DNA of 64,000 bases, from assembly GCF_008831285.2 (NCBI RefSeq), contig NC_045147.1, positions 12,589,427-12,653,426 of the forward strand. Direction: 5' to 3'. The translations under genes were made by a program, and so were the position numbers. Under the pieces are notes generated by a model. It saw only the letters and a program-made list of their open reading frames with translations. It made no database searches and was not told the origin of the DNA. The DNA comes from Nymphaea colorata (lineage: Eukaryota; Streptophyta; Magnoliopsida; Nymphaeales; Nymphaeaceae). Shown here piece by piece: positions 10,783-24,100 of this stretch; within the stretch, counting starts at the first letter, position 1, and the number at the start of each line of letters is the position of its first letter.

Positions 10783-12804
10783 CAACTCCTTCTCTTTTGT
10801 TTGTTTTGGATAGGAATATGTCAATCTGGTGCGGAATATACTGTTATAGACTTTACATGCCAATGTGAATATCTATGGTGGGGCTCAACGTTGCTTCTAT
10901 GTGGAAAAGGACGCTATCCTTATCCTTAATGAACGTTTAGGTTTGTCACAGGGTTTGTCAGGAAGGGTCTGATCCAAATTTAATCATGCTTTTGAATGGA
11001 ATGGAGTTTTATATTGCCGTGTATGGATTATAATATTGCAATGCAGAAGGACCGTTGAGATACCAACAAAAGTGCTGATGCAATACTCAAACCAGTGGCA
11101 GATCCTGAAATCTGGATTAGCGTGAGCATCAAATGCCCACGAGATAAAAATTAATGACAAGTTAGTCTATGGATCTGATAAGCAGGATGGATGGAGTAAA
11201 ATTTTTAATTTGGCATCTACAAAAAATTTTGGAACCCCTTTGAAAAATATAATTGGGGCTCCCAAATAGAAAATATTGGCTCAGGGCCCCAAGGTAACGT
11301 CCCTTTCGACGACCAAAAACAAAAGAAAAATCGAGATGCATAAGGTCAAGTTTAACGTCGGCAGCTAGCTTGTGAAATTGAGTGATGCTTGACCTGAAGC
11401 CAAAATATGATTATTGAGGTGCTAAAGGCAGATTTTCCTTGATAAAAAATTAAAACAAAAAAAAAAAAACTCCAAACCGACAGTTTAACCCAATGGCAAG
11501 CAGGTTTAGTTAATATATTAATCCCAGTTAGATGGGTACGAAGCATGTTCATGTCCTTTTTTTTGTCCACTTTTGGGGCCAATAAGAGAACTACATTTGG
11601 GGTTCTGAACTAAAAAATAATCCAAACAACTGAAAACAAGTGTACGCCTTAGAGGCCCACAATTTTGGTCACATCTATCAAACTTGGTCTCTTGCATTGA
11701 AGGTGAAAAAAAAGGGGACAAAAGTTATAATGTTAGGAGAAAAGCAAAGGAAACCAAGTGTTTTGTCCACCAAGAGAAGCTAATCTTTACATGAAAGCCA
11801 AATTTCAAGATCTTGCTTAAGTACATCAAAGCCGGATCTCAAAATCTTACTTAAAACATCTGAAGCAAAAAAGTGGATATGGAAGCCGCTATGTCGCCGG
11901 GCTAACGTGACTTACATGATTACTCTAAAAGGTGAAAAGGGGAACCTAAAGTTGTTCATTTCAAGCTTTCCCCTTTTCTTTTGGTTTAGAGAAGGAGGAA
12001 AAATAAGTATTGATTCCTTATCATACTTAAAACTGAACATTTAACCTGAGAAGAAAATGGCAAAAGATAGTCTTGCATCAGATATTGAAATCGAGCTGGC
12101 CTTTTCCGAATTATAGTTAAACATCGGCAGCCAAATAGATATTTCAGTTTCCTTTTTAATGCGATGCAGTGCCTACTTTTGTCGAAAGGTGAACGGTGCG
12201 TACTTTTCTTTCATTGAAACTGAAGTTGAAGTTGAAGAAAAGCTGAGTATGTTACCTTTTGGTCATCAGGACTTTATCAGTAATTTTTAGATAGGCTTCA
12301 ATTTTTTAGATTTCTCGGTACCCCTCTGGTTCTGCTAGAACTGCCCATAAAATATTAGCCATGAAGTCACCCAAGCATCTAATCAGGATGTTCATTTAAA
12401 ATAAATGAATATGAATAAGAGAAACAAACAAGAAAATGTGTGAATTTATACTAGATGCTCCTTATTTTTCTCTTAAAAATGTTTGTCATGTTGGATAGAC
12501 AATCGTCATAACATGGCATATGCATATCTTCGTTCGTTACATAGCCAAGCACTCAAAGAGTGTTTGAATTACTGTTCAAAATGTAATGCAAACATTGGAC
12601 CACATAACACCTGAAATATATATATACATATATATGAGGCTTTACTTGATTTATTTGAAATTGGGCCGCATTTGTACGGCGAGCCGAAATGCGGGTTGTC
12701 ACTAACTTGCCCTTAAAACTATTGTGGCAGAGACATGATCTTTTCCCATTGAGTTTTTTTTTTGGGTTCGTGGGTGCTTTCTTTGTTTGAATTTTGTTAA
12801 ACAG
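10783..12804. other. Intergenic; nothing recognised
   Basis: AT-rich. A poly-A run lies at 11456-11471. No frame longer than 76 codons resembles a protein family. Confidence 0.5.
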
Positions 12805-13290
12805 AAAGCAGGTCGAGCCCGAGCTCGGTCAGTTCGAACTCGGCTCGACTAAGTAAGACACGAGCTCGAATATAACTCGACTATCCTGGCTCGAACTCGA
12901 CTTGATAGTCACTTGTCGAGCTCGAGCTCGACTCGATTAAGCTCGATAAGCTCGTTTACAGTCATCCATACTTGTTGAGCTCGAGTTTGACCGTGAGCTC
13001 GACTAAGGCTCGAATACGTGAGCTTGACTAAGGCTCGAATACGTGAGCTCGATTAAAGCTCGAATATATGAGCTTGATTAAGGCTCGGCTAAGGCTCGAA
13101 CTGGTTTTTTTAAAACCGATATTTTAATGACGAGCCGAGTCAAGCTTTAACGAGTCCACTTGAGTTAACTCGAACTCGACTCGATTAGTTAAACGAGTCG
13201 GCTCGTGAACTTGAGCTCGATTAAACAGCTTGAACTCGCTTGCGAGTCGAGCTTAAACGAGTCGAGCTCGTTGTGCACCCCTAGGTCTAC
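12805..13290. repeat. Degenerate AGCTCGA/CTCGAACTCGA-rich tract
   Basis: Nearly 500 bp built from variants of GCTCGA and CTCGAA in both orientations (for example CTCGAGCTCGAGCTCGACTC around 12918). The motif is palindromic (TCGA, GAGCTC), so the tract is self-complementary at many registers. A shorter relative lies at 55680-55990. Type of element unknown. Confidence 0.85.
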
Positions 13291-15452
13291 TTGTGCTCTG
13301 TGAAATTTTGTCCCCAAACAATACATGCAGAAATAGGCAATGGAATAGCAAAAAAACAAAGAGAGGACAGCAGCCGCATGCATTTCCCCTCTCACACAAC
13401 ACAATCAAACCGCAGACAACCTACATATGTCTGTCCCGTTCCATCAAATCAAACAACAAACAGACATACAACTGTTCCTCTAGAAACAACAGCAATCATA
13501 TTCTCAAGAAGAATAGAACAGGAAAAATAAGGTGCCGGACATATTCTTAAAACGTTCCCCTTTTCTATCAAAACACAAACGCTTGATGCGTTCTACAGTC
13601 CTAGTTAGATACTCATCTGCCCATTTGTCATGTCTTCACAACAGAAGTAATACACTAAGCACTGATCAGTGATCTCACAGGAACTGGGTTTCTATTTGGC
13701 ATTTTTTATGAAACCAGACGGTGACAATTTAATTTAAAAAAAATGAGGCTTCTTTACAATTAAATGCCAAAAATAAAAGGTGGTACGTGAAAATTTGGCA
13801 AGATAGCGATGGATGCGAATGTACCAAACCAATCACATGCAAAGTTAACAAGGGTTAAAGGCAGAGACCGTCGGTGTACTGCCGACGGCCAGTATTGCCT
13901 TCCCCTCTCAAAGTGTGAAGTGGGACCCGTAGACCATGTGGGTGGCTCGTGAATACACGTCACAGGTGGCCCCACAACTTTGCATCATAAATCATTCTAA
14001 GTGAAAAAAGCAAAAGTCCTTTTATGAATATAAAAAAAATAATTTTAAAATCCTTTATTTAATAAAAAAGAATTATAATAACTTACACCAGACATTAATT
14101 TGAAGTTTTAATTTTCATTTCAATTTGAAACTGTAAGATGAAAAACTCTCCTCGTCCCGTCCCATCCCGCTGCATCAGCAATTCTCCCCGTCGGCTTTGC
14201 CGATAAAGAAATTTGTCCCGAAAGCTACCGGAATTTCATGAATAACCAATGGCCTTAGGATCTGCAATTCTCTGAAAGACTTCTCCTTTTCGCAAAACCT
14301 GAGCTTTCATGCCGGGATAGAATGAGATCCAATGATTTGAAAACAGTTGCCTACCTTTTCAACGGGAAGTGCCGACTTTCAAGCTGACAAATCGGCGCTC
14401 ATAACTTTATTTAAAAAGTCCGGCCATTCTAACGAGAACTGTGGTGTCAAGCGTTGTAGGGCCAAGCCGAGGCTGCCCCATGAAGCTTAAATTTTTCTTT
14501 TAGAGCTTTGCTTTTGGTTGCAAATGACCGTGCGTTGGCAATTTTATGCCTAGGAACTCATAATATTTTAAAAAATTATGTGTGGATCATAAGCTATACG
14601 GATCATGTTTCATGGTTTTCGTTCTAGCAGCCCGTTCTTATGCATACATTTTAGTTTTAGCAGTTGTTCAGGGTCGCACTTTGAATCATTTCAGTTCACA
14701 TACACTAAAAAGTGAACCAATCAGGTCCTACGGCAAAAATAAAGCCCCCAACCGACCTGATTTACATATTTCATCGATCGGCTTGTGCAAATTTCTCGAT
14801 CTAATTCAAGTAACAATATTGAGACAGAAAAAACTTTATCTGGACTCTACCTTGGAGATCAATCGTTCGGATGCGGTGAAAAAAATTCACATCCGAGTAG
14901 TTGGATCTGGACCATAGTAAGTTCATAGTCACGAGATCAGCCTATAAAATTCATGAAGTTGGATCCTCCACAGGCAAGAATTTGAAAACTTGGGCACTGA
15001 ATCGAATTGATTTTATTGGGAAAAAAAATTACAGACAGCCAAACATCTAAATTTTGAGTGAGGAACAAATCACTGAGAATCACAATTCACCATTTGAGTA
15101 GCCAAAACATAGCTAGTCGAGCAAAAAGTCAAGTAAAAGCTATGTCTTTGGTTTATGAGTGCTTTATTGGACTGCAAACGGTGAGATCATGACACTCTAG
15201 TTGACAGGTGTACCTTATCTCACTTGGCTCTGGATATATCCCAAACCCCAAAGACAAGGAGAATATGTGTGAGGGAGGGGGAGGGGGTTTCTTCGGGACT
15301 CTTTTCCGAGTTGTGTTACACCTAGGGATTACTAAGTGAACTCACTCACACTGAGATCATAAATCTTTGGAATCTACATCACTTAAAGAAACATTGATTA
15401 ATTTTGTTAATTATAATGGACAGTTGATCTATTTTCGGCATCATATAAATGC
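13291..15452. other. Intergenic; contains a short perfect hairpin
   Basis: No gene recognised. At 13868-13888 CCGTCGG and CCGACGG form a 7-bp stem around TGTACTG. A related CCGTCGG..TTGCCGA motif lies at 14188-14202, which may mark the two sides of a small decayed element. Confidence 0.5.
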
Positions 15453-16397
15453 TTAGTGTATTCTGCATAGTTAGCAGCTCTATATCAAGGACTTAATCAC
15501 TATTATTATTACCAATGTCGATACCGTCATGTTGATCCTATCATTGACACCGACACAACTCAGGACCCTAGAGGCAAGAGGAATGGGGGTGCCTTGGGGC
15601 TTTGCTTCGGGTGGTGGGATTGATCCTCTCGCTCACCCGATACCATCACGATTGATCACCGGTATGGATATTATAAATAAGATGACCTTTATTGTGGTCC
15701 AGAAAAGTCCCATCTTCAGGACTTGACCTAATTTTGCCGTCCGTCCACCATTTCTGGTTCCTGTCTTGAATCCTCTGCCTTTGTGCAGTTAGCTCATGTG
15801 AGCATGGTGAGCAGCATTATGTCATTTACCATGCTTTCTAGCAGTTAAACCTCCCAAAAAGTTGTTCCAACAGTTCATCTTTGCTGTTGGTGTCAAGCCC
15901 CAATTGTCTTCCTTTTCTTTTTCCATTAGTGTATTCTGCATAGTTAGCAGCTCTATATCAAGGACTTAATCACCATTATTATTACCAATGTCGATACCGT
16001 CACGTTGATCCTATCATTGATACCGATGCAACTCAGGACTTCAAAGGCAGGAGGAATGGGGGCCTTCGGGCTTCGCTTCGGGTGGTGGGATTGACCCTCT
16101 CGCTCACCCGATACCGTCACGATTGATCACCAGTATGGATATTGTAAATAAGATGACCTTTATTGTGGTCCAGAAAAGTCACATCTTCAGGACTTGACCT
16201 AATTTTGCCGTCCGTCCACCATTTCTGGTTCCTGTCTTGAATCCTCTGCCTTTGTGCAGTTAGCTCATGCGAGCATGGTGAGCAGCATTATGTCATTTAC
16301 CATGCTTTCTAGCAGTTAAACCTCCCAAAAAGCTGTTCCAACAGTTCATCTTTGCTGTTGGTGTCAAGCCCCAGTTGTCTTCCTCTTCTTTTTCCAT
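15453..16397. repeat. Tandem duplication, 473-bp unit, two nearly identical copies
   Basis: Copy 1 is 15453-15925 and copy 2 is 15926-16397. Both start TTAGTGTATTCTGCATAG and end CTTTTTCCAT. Differences are few, including a loss of GGTGCCTT-type bases in copy 2 around 16068, so the duplication is recent. The frame of 65 codons in copy 1 is not kept in copy 2, so the unit is probably non-coding. Confidence 0.93.
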
Positions 16398-17404
16398 GTT
16401 CAGATGGAAATGTACAGGAAAGGTTCTATCAGCTTCAGTTCACTCTTTTCCCTTCCACTTTGATCATGCTTTGAGAAAAAATCGGTTCAAGCGCCGCAAT
16501 TAGGAAACCATGATAGTACCAAAAAATTTGGAACCGAGAATTAGGAGCCCATGATAAAACGATCCAACGAAGAGAAAAGAAGCAGTGAAATTTCCTAGAG
16601 GAAGGAACTGAAATAAACAATACGAAGAGAAGAAAATGAAGCCCACTAGTTTTCTTAGCAAAAAATTAAGAGCCATGACTAAAATTAGGAGCAGCACAAG
16701 AGAAAGGAAAAGAGAGGACACCAACCTGTTGAGGTCTTCTTAGGAAGTGTTTGGATGACACTCAAAACCTGATTTTGAATGCAAAACCTAGTTTTGCTTC
16801 CAAAAGCTGATTTTTCTTAGGGGGCGTTTGGATGACTGGTTTTGAAGGCAAAACCTGAATTTGTTCATAAACAACAACCCTCACATGTCTATTGGTTATG
16901 GAATACTAAAAAATTAGAACACTGAAAATTAGGGTTCGGATAATTGTCGCAAATATATCACCACCTTTTTCACGTGTTTTTAATATATTTAAGCAAAGAT
17001 TTATCTTAATATACGATACCTGTTTTAAATTTTGATCAATATTTTATATTATTTAATGTTTTCAATTTTTTTTAGTTGTCAACATTTCCCCTTTTTTCGG
17101 CGAAAATAAACTTTCCAGTTAATATGCGATAAGAATTCGTCCATGTAGTGCATTCCCACCTCAATTTATCAGCAATGCAACCCGTTCAGACTTGTAAGCA
17201 AAGATGAATATACACATATATATCAAGCGCAGCATCGTTAGGTGAAAGTCTCAAAGGGTTCGAGAAATGGACATGAGCACACACTTCAAGTTTGCAAACC
17301 ACATCCAAATAAGATCCCATGCATCATGCATCCCAAATCACGTTCTTAAAGTGATCTCACCTTTCCTGGTAAGCAAGCGATCTTTCGTGTATGTTCCGAG
17401 TAGG
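16398..17404. other. Intergenic; nothing recognised
   Basis: Contains two short related blocks starting GTGTTTGGATGAC / GCGTTTGGATGAC (16747 and 16825), a wording typical of decayed plant DNA-transposon ends, but no paired target duplication is visible. Confidence 0.45.
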
Positions 17405-17815
17405 CATGTTAATAGATCAGATTCGGATCGGATACATCTTTAATCATATCTGCTTTTTCGGATATTCATGTATTTGGATTTGGATTCGGATTCAAATTCA
17501 TCCGAATCCAAAATCAGATTTTACAATCCGAATCTGATTTTTATATTTATATCTGAATCCAAATCCGAATTTGGAACCAGATTTTGCCATTTTTCAAGTA
17601 TTAGATGGTGGTTATTTGTCTAAAAATGAATCCAATCCGAATCCGTATCTGAATCCAATCCGATATTCATGTATATCCGAATTCGAATCCAAATCTGATC
17701 GGATGTCATTTATTAAATCCGAATCAGATCCGAATGATATTAAATTTTTATCCATATCCGATTTTTTTGGATCGAATCGGTCGGATATCCGATTCAGAAC
17801 GGATATATTGGCATC
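17405..17815. repeat. Degenerate GGATTCGGAT / ATCCGAATCC tract
   Basis: About 400 bp of variants of GGATTCGGAT and its complement (ATCCGAATCC), self-complementary at many registers. Shorter tracts of the same wording occur at 38310-38700 and 48640-48990. It directly abuts repeat copy A. Confidence 0.8.
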
Positions 17816-17819
17816 CCTA

Positions 17820-20610
17820 GTTCGGAGGCATCCTCTGGCAGGTTTGATGTGTGCTTATGCTTATGATTGACTAGAAATATTGTTTTAATTTTCTTATTTT
17901 TCCAATGCGAACGAGCTGCGGATTTCCCCTTCCATTGGTTGGTGGTGAAGAATTTTTTCCTTTTAAAATTTTGACTTAAAAACTGTTTGCCAACAAAATT
18001 GGTGTGCACGCAACTCGATTTTGTTTGCCGCAATAGTTTAGGTCAAACATCCTTGAAATAGATATAATAAAATATATCTGATTCAAATCCGATCCGTTGA
18101 CATCCTCAAATTTGTTCTAACCAACCAATCATAGAAGCTTGTCCTTTTGGCCTCGGTTAATTTAAATATGTAACGGTGTGAGTAGAAGAGGTTTGGTCAA
18201 GCATACAGATTGGCATCTGGCCCATAAGATACAGGTTCTTTTCCAGTTTTGTAAATTTCTTTTCATTTTTAAAGCAATTCAACGTACTTTAAATATCTTT
18301 TAAAATTCAAAAAATAAAAATAATTGAACCCTCATCTAATTGGTTGGACCAGTCAAGAAAACTGTCTGTAGTTATCTGCAGATTTGTGTCCAAACCAGAT
18401 CTGGACCAAATGTGAAATTCAATCAGAATTAGTCTTATAAATTCAAAGTCATACATCTATTGGATCTTGAGCTTGCTGCATTCAGACTCAGACTCGATAA
18501 AAAGGCAAACCCAAGTTCAAACCCGAATAGGATTGTTTGTACTGAAAACTAACTTCGAATCTTTGGCTGAACAAGGATCATTCACCATTTGGGTAGCTAG
18601 TAAAACAAATAACAAAATGAAGTTGGATCATATTCTTCAAAAAGTGAGTGCTTGGATTGAGCACTAACTTGAAATCTTTGGCTCATTAATAAGGATCATT
18701 CACCAAATGGGCAGCCAGTAAAACAAATTATGAATGAAGTTGGGTGCAGAATCTCCTTTAATTCACAAGAAGGATATGCTTCTCATCATTCAATTTCACA
18801 CCCACCATGGAATGCCCCACCTATAACAGTACCTCAGTTCCAACTTTTAGTAGGAAAGGAGAAAAGCAAAGCAAATCCTATTGTAGGTGGTCTCACTGCA
18901 CCCACTTTAGCCACTTTAAATCCTCACCTCTCAAAGTGTCAGACAAACCAGTGGTGTTGCTACATTCTGCCAGCCAAAAACAGATGTTTTATATGGTGTT
19001 CATGTTCTCATGATCCTGCTTCCTTGCATGTGATCTCTACCCAGTATGTGAAGCTCCCAATTCAGATAAGACCTCCTCTTTGATAGGATTTTCTTTGTAT
19101 CTTTCCAATTTCATGGGAACAAGATCTAATCAAATTGGATTTGAATTTCACTGAAATATGGATTTTGTACTTAAAACAGATCAATTTCAAGTCCGGTAAG
19201 GAGATACAAGTTGGATCCGAATACCGTTTTTTTTTTTGCATAATCGGATACACCCGACCCAAAATTGACATCTCAACATCTTGAAAAGCAGAGAGTTGCA
19301 CCGTGGTACGTTGAGCACCTTCTTTTCTTCCACTTTTTCCAAGCATACATGCCAACTTTGGGGGCTCCCACAGTTCCATTTTCCAACTTTTTGACTTAGG
19401 GCCTACTTGCTTACTTTTTTTATCTTATTTTATTTCCCCATTTTCGTTTCTTGGGAGTGATCGTATAGATTAGTAGACTTGATGTCAAAGCTTGCAGTGC
19501 ATGCATCGAGCTGCGGTGCACTAATTTAGATCAAGGTAACTTATAAGTGCATTGATTACGCATATCAAATCTTTGGAAGCAAAAAACAAAAAAAAGAAAG
19601 GAACTTTCGGTGCTACAGTTAAATATGTTTTTTTTAAGAGAATTTTTCAAAAACACGATTAAATATTTGGAAATAAAAAAATATGCGCAACTTTCAATAT
19701 TGTGTAAACCAGACATGTTCTTTCAAGGTTACTTAAAAAAATCCACAAGATTGCGACTATACCAACACGTAAGATTATTAGCTTGTTCTTAAAAAAAAAA
19801 AAAGAAAAAACATGAAATGTCTTACTTGAAGAATGATTACATTTAGGGTCATTTGACAACAAAAACAATTTTTTCAAGATTAAAGCAGATCTATGAAACA
19901 CTTTAACAAATGTTCCATAAATCTGTCTTAATCCTTGAAGCATATTCATGAAAAGGTTATAAATGATTTCTTTTACCAAACGGGGCCTTAGGTTTTCACA
20001 TTTCAATTTTCCTTGGTCAAGCCAGCAAATAATAGTTTTCACATTTCAATTTTCCTTGGTCAAGCCAGCAAATAATAATATATTTTCTTTTAATACAAAA
20101 GGTTATAAATACTCTTGAAATTTGAAAACACGGGGGAGGGATTTAGATGAAGTAGTATTAGATGTAGTACTCTTACAAAATGAAGGAGGGAAGCGGGTTC
20201 AGCTCTTTTTTTGGTCGTAATCCTCTCGCAATAGATAACAACAAAATTAACCTTTCACGTAAAAATTGGATGTCTCATTTGCCTCCGACTCAACTGTAAA
20301 CTTTGAAAAGAAACTTAAATGCTGATCATATGTTGAAAATTAACTGGACATAAATTACTGGTTTATGTTTAAAACCATACCTTCACGAGATAAGACCCAT
20401 TAGTTTATAGGATCATGAGGTTGATGAGATACAGGATACTGTTGCATGCAAGTCATAGCCTAAATCAACTAAATAACAGATAAATTATGACAAATGCATC
20501 GTCTAGGTTGATTCCAAAGAAACTGGCCGTGAAACACATTAAGAAATGAAAGTCCATTAATGTCTTTCGCAAACTTACTTTTGCGAATAAATCCATTACA
20601 AAATAATGCA
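17820..20610 (+). repeat. Segmental duplication, copy A (non-coding unit)
   Basis: Aligns almost throughout with 32685-36060 in the same orientation, for example TTCGGAGGCATCCTCTGGCA against TTCGGAAGCATCCTCCAGCA at the left, and again near ACTAAATAACAGATAAATTA at the right. The longest frames differ between the copies by frameshifts, so the unit does not look coding. Copy A lacks about 170 bp and 43 bp that copy B has, and carries its own 43-bp tandem duplication at 19991-20077. Its right end runs straight into the first Argonaute-like fragment. Confidence 0.9.
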
Positions 20611-20919
20611 AGAAGCTAACAACAATCGAGATGTGAGTGTACAACCACCAGAAATCCCAAGAAGCCAACAACAATCAAGAAGTATTTTTATGATCAATAC
20701 AAACTGCACTTAATATAATTGGCACCTTTCCTGCTTAAATTTGAGTAGGGAGTAGGGAATCTGCTACCATTGTGCTTATTGAGTTATGTGTCTTGGCGGA
20801 GCGACAAAGATATTCAATAGAAAATTTGTCAAAAGATGCTCTCAAGTGGCTGACAGGTTTGACAAACATAACTCTGAATGATAGACTCGATAGAGTCAAG
20901 AAAATTGTTTCTGCGTAAG
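20611..20919 (+). pseudogene. Argonaute PAZ fragment F1 (truncated by copia LTR)
   Basis: The plus strand reads IELCVLAERQRYSIENLSKD from about 20779, then ALKWLTGLTNITLNDRLDRV. In Argonautes this is the end of the PAZ domain (P-x-E-L-C-x(5)-Q-R-Y pattern) and the start of the linker. Upstream is a YFYDQY-type segment. A stop (TAG in GGGAGTAGGG) and a frame change separate the two parts. The left end joins repeat copy A at an AATGCAAGAAGC junction; the right end is cut by the copia LTR. The original domain would bind the 3' end of a guide RNA; this piece cannot. Confidence 0.75.
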
Positions 20920-21127
20920 AAGAGTTAACGTGGTTCGGCTATTGCTACCTACATACACAAATGAACAAAACCAGCCTTTTTCTTTTTCATTCTTTTTTTT
21001 TGTGGTTCACCTTACAGACATATATTGGAGGGAACCGATGAGAACAACAAAGGAAATAAAAAACGAAAGGGAAAAACTTCTACATAAGAAACTTTCCTCT
21101 TACTGCAGACTAGTCGTTGCCTCAACA
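20920..21127 (-). repeat. Copia 3' LTR (truncated)
   Basis: Matches 26254-26476 from AAGAGTTAACGTGGTTCGGC to GTTGCCTCAACA. It lacks the counterpart of 26216-26253 and a 12-bp segment present in the other LTR. Confidence 0.88.
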
Positions 21128-21136
21128 ATCTCTCCC

Positions 21137-24100
21137 TCAAGTTAGAGAGCTGATGTTGATCCGCCCCAACTTGCTAGTAATCCATTGATGGTTCTCCTTT
21201 CCTAGGGCTTTAGTAAATATATCTGCCAATTAATATTGGGTACCAACATGAGGAGTACATATGGTTTTGTTTTGAATTTTTTCACAAATGAAATCACAAT
21301 CAACCTCGATATGCTTAGTGCGTTCATAGAACACTGGATTTGCACCAATATAAATGGCTGCCATGTTGTTACACATGAAACTCATAGGTTTTTCAATTTT
21401 GATTCCCATATTAAGAAGAAGCGCTTTGACCCATACAAGTTCACTGGCACATGTGGCCATAGCTCTGTATTCGGCTTCTGCACTAGACCTAGCGACCACA
21501 TTCTGTTTTTTGCTTTTCTATGTGACAAGGTTACCTCCCACCATAGTATAAAAACCGGTGGTAGACTTTCTATCACTCTGATCTCCAGCCCAGTCTGCAT
21601 CTGTGTATCCAATCACTTCAAGGTTGTTGTTCCGTTTCATTAAAATTCTTTTTCCTGGACTCTCCTTTAAATATTTGAGAATACGATGAACAGTTTCCAA
21701 CTGTATAGACCGAGGACTTTGCATGACTTGGCTTATCATGTTGACGGCAAACATGATGTCTAGCCGAGTTACAGTCAAATAAATTAGTTTTCCAATAAGT
21801 CATTGAAAGCCTTGAACATCTTAAATTGGTTTCCCATCGTCTTTTCTGATTTTGTAGTTGAGGTCAAGAGGAGTCGAACTCGGCTTAGCTCCCAGGAATC
21901 CTCTTTCTTTGAGAAGATCCAATGTGTATTTCCTTTGACATAAGAAAATGTCTTCTTCCGAATGAACAACTTCAATACCCAAAAAATATCTCAATTTCCC
22001 TAAATCCTTAATTTCAAACTTGTTGTGTAGTATGGCTTTGACTTTCTTCATTTGTTCTACATTGTCTCCTGTAACAATAATGTCGTCGACATACACCAAT
22101 AAGATAACAATACCTTGCCGGGAGTGAGAGACAAACATAGTGTAGTCTGCAGTGTTTTGCTTAAATCCGATCTCAATGAGGACACTACTAAGTTTTGAGA
22201 ACCATGCTCGTGGTGTCTGCTTTAGCCCATAGATAGATTTTTTGAGTCTACATACAAAACCAGGTTGATGTTTGAGGCCTTGTGGTGGATCTATATAAAC
22301 TTCTTCTTCTAAATTCTCATGCAAAAAAGCATTCTTGACATCAAGTTGAAAAGTATCCTAGTTCTTATTTGCTGCCACTGACAGAAGGATACGAATAGAG
22401 TTCATCTTAGCAACAGGGGCGAAAGTCTCTGTGAAGTCAATACCTTCTTGTTGGGTGTAACCTTTTGTGACTAATCTGGCTTTGTATCTGTCCACACTGC
22501 CACCATTGTTGTATTTTATTTCGTATATCCACCGACATCCCACTGATTCCTTTCCTTCTGGCAAAGGAACTATAGTCCAAGTTTGATTTTTCTCCAAGGC
22601 TGTTAACTCTTTATTCATGGCTTTCCACCATTCAGGGTCAAGACAGGCTTCCTGAAAGGTTGAAGGTTCACAGAGAGAATACGGGTTGAGGACATAGTAT
22701 TGGCACTTGGTTGACAGTTTACTAAAGTCTATGTATTTTTCAATGGGAAGTTTGGAGCTGGAGTAAGCAAGACTGGAACAGAATGGATAAAAATCACTAA
22801 ACCTAGAGGGTGGTCGTGTCACTCTAGATGGTCTTCTTCCTTCAGGTGTGCTATTGTCAATAGTTTGGTTTTGTGGGCTCAAGGAAGTTGACTCACAGTT
22901 TTGAGGTTCAGAACTACTCATTTCAATGTAAGTTGACTCACGGTTTTGAGGTTCAGAACTACTCACTACATGGTCAAACTGGTGGAAGGGTGATGGAATT
23001 GAAGCCATCAAAAACTGAAAAAAAAGGTTTTAGGAGTAGACTGTTGGCTAAACTGTTCATTGTGGTTGTGGTTACTATGGCTCTGCATCTCCCCCTCACA
23101 ATGAATTGGTATAGAAAAGAAAGGTCCATCTTCAAAGAATTTGATATCCCCTGGAGATGTACAACTTCTTAGTGGTAGGACCAAACACTTAAAACCTTTC
23201 TTAGAAGTGGAATAACCAATAAAGACACACTTGATGGCACATTTTTGTAACTTATTTCGAAACTTCTGTTGAAGATGAACAAATCACTTGCACTCGAACA
23301 CTTTCAAATGATTGACAGAGACATGTCGTTGGGTCAAAATGGCCATTGAGGCCATATTGTCAAGTCTCTCACTAGAAAGACGATTAATTATGTAGCATGA
23401 TGTAGCTACGGCTTCTGCCCAATATTCATCTGGCATGTTCATGTGAAACATCAAAGCACGTGTGACATTCAGAAGATGACGATTCTTCCTTTTAGCGACA
23501 CTATTTTGATGTGGTGTGCCTGTACAAGTCTTTTGAGACAATATTCCTTTTTGTGATAAAAAATCCTGCAACACTTCATTAATATACACGCAACGATTGT
23601 CAGAATGAATATGTTTGATCTTTATCCCAAATTGAGTCAAAATCATTTGATAAAAATTTTGAAAAAATTTAGAAACCTCATGCTTGTATTTTAAAAAATT
23701 GTGTTTTAAAAAATATATCCATGTTACCCTTAACTTATCATCAATAAATGTCACATAGTATCAAAATCCAGATGTAGAATCAAGTGGAGTAGGACCCCAC
23801 ACGTCCGAATGAACAAGATCAAATAATATGGAGCTACATTCGACAATATTGTTAAAAGGCAAGCGAGTAGACTTTGCAAATTCACAAGCATCACAAGATT
23901 TTGCAGAAATAGATAATTGAGGGAATAATGTGCGAACAATTTTATGAAAAACATGACCTAATCTAGAATGCCACAAACCAAATTGTTCAGTAGAGGAAGC
24001 ATGATTAAATAAAGCAAAGGTCTTAGAATCTAAAAAGTATATGCCACCCCGTTGGACGCCTCTACCAATCACCTTCTTCGATTCCTTGTCCTGAAAAACA

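Noticed and set aside
18730-19083. A 117-codon frame in duplication copy A.
   Set aside because: In copy B the same stretch is frame-shifted and shorter, with no sign that coding was kept; no family resemblance.
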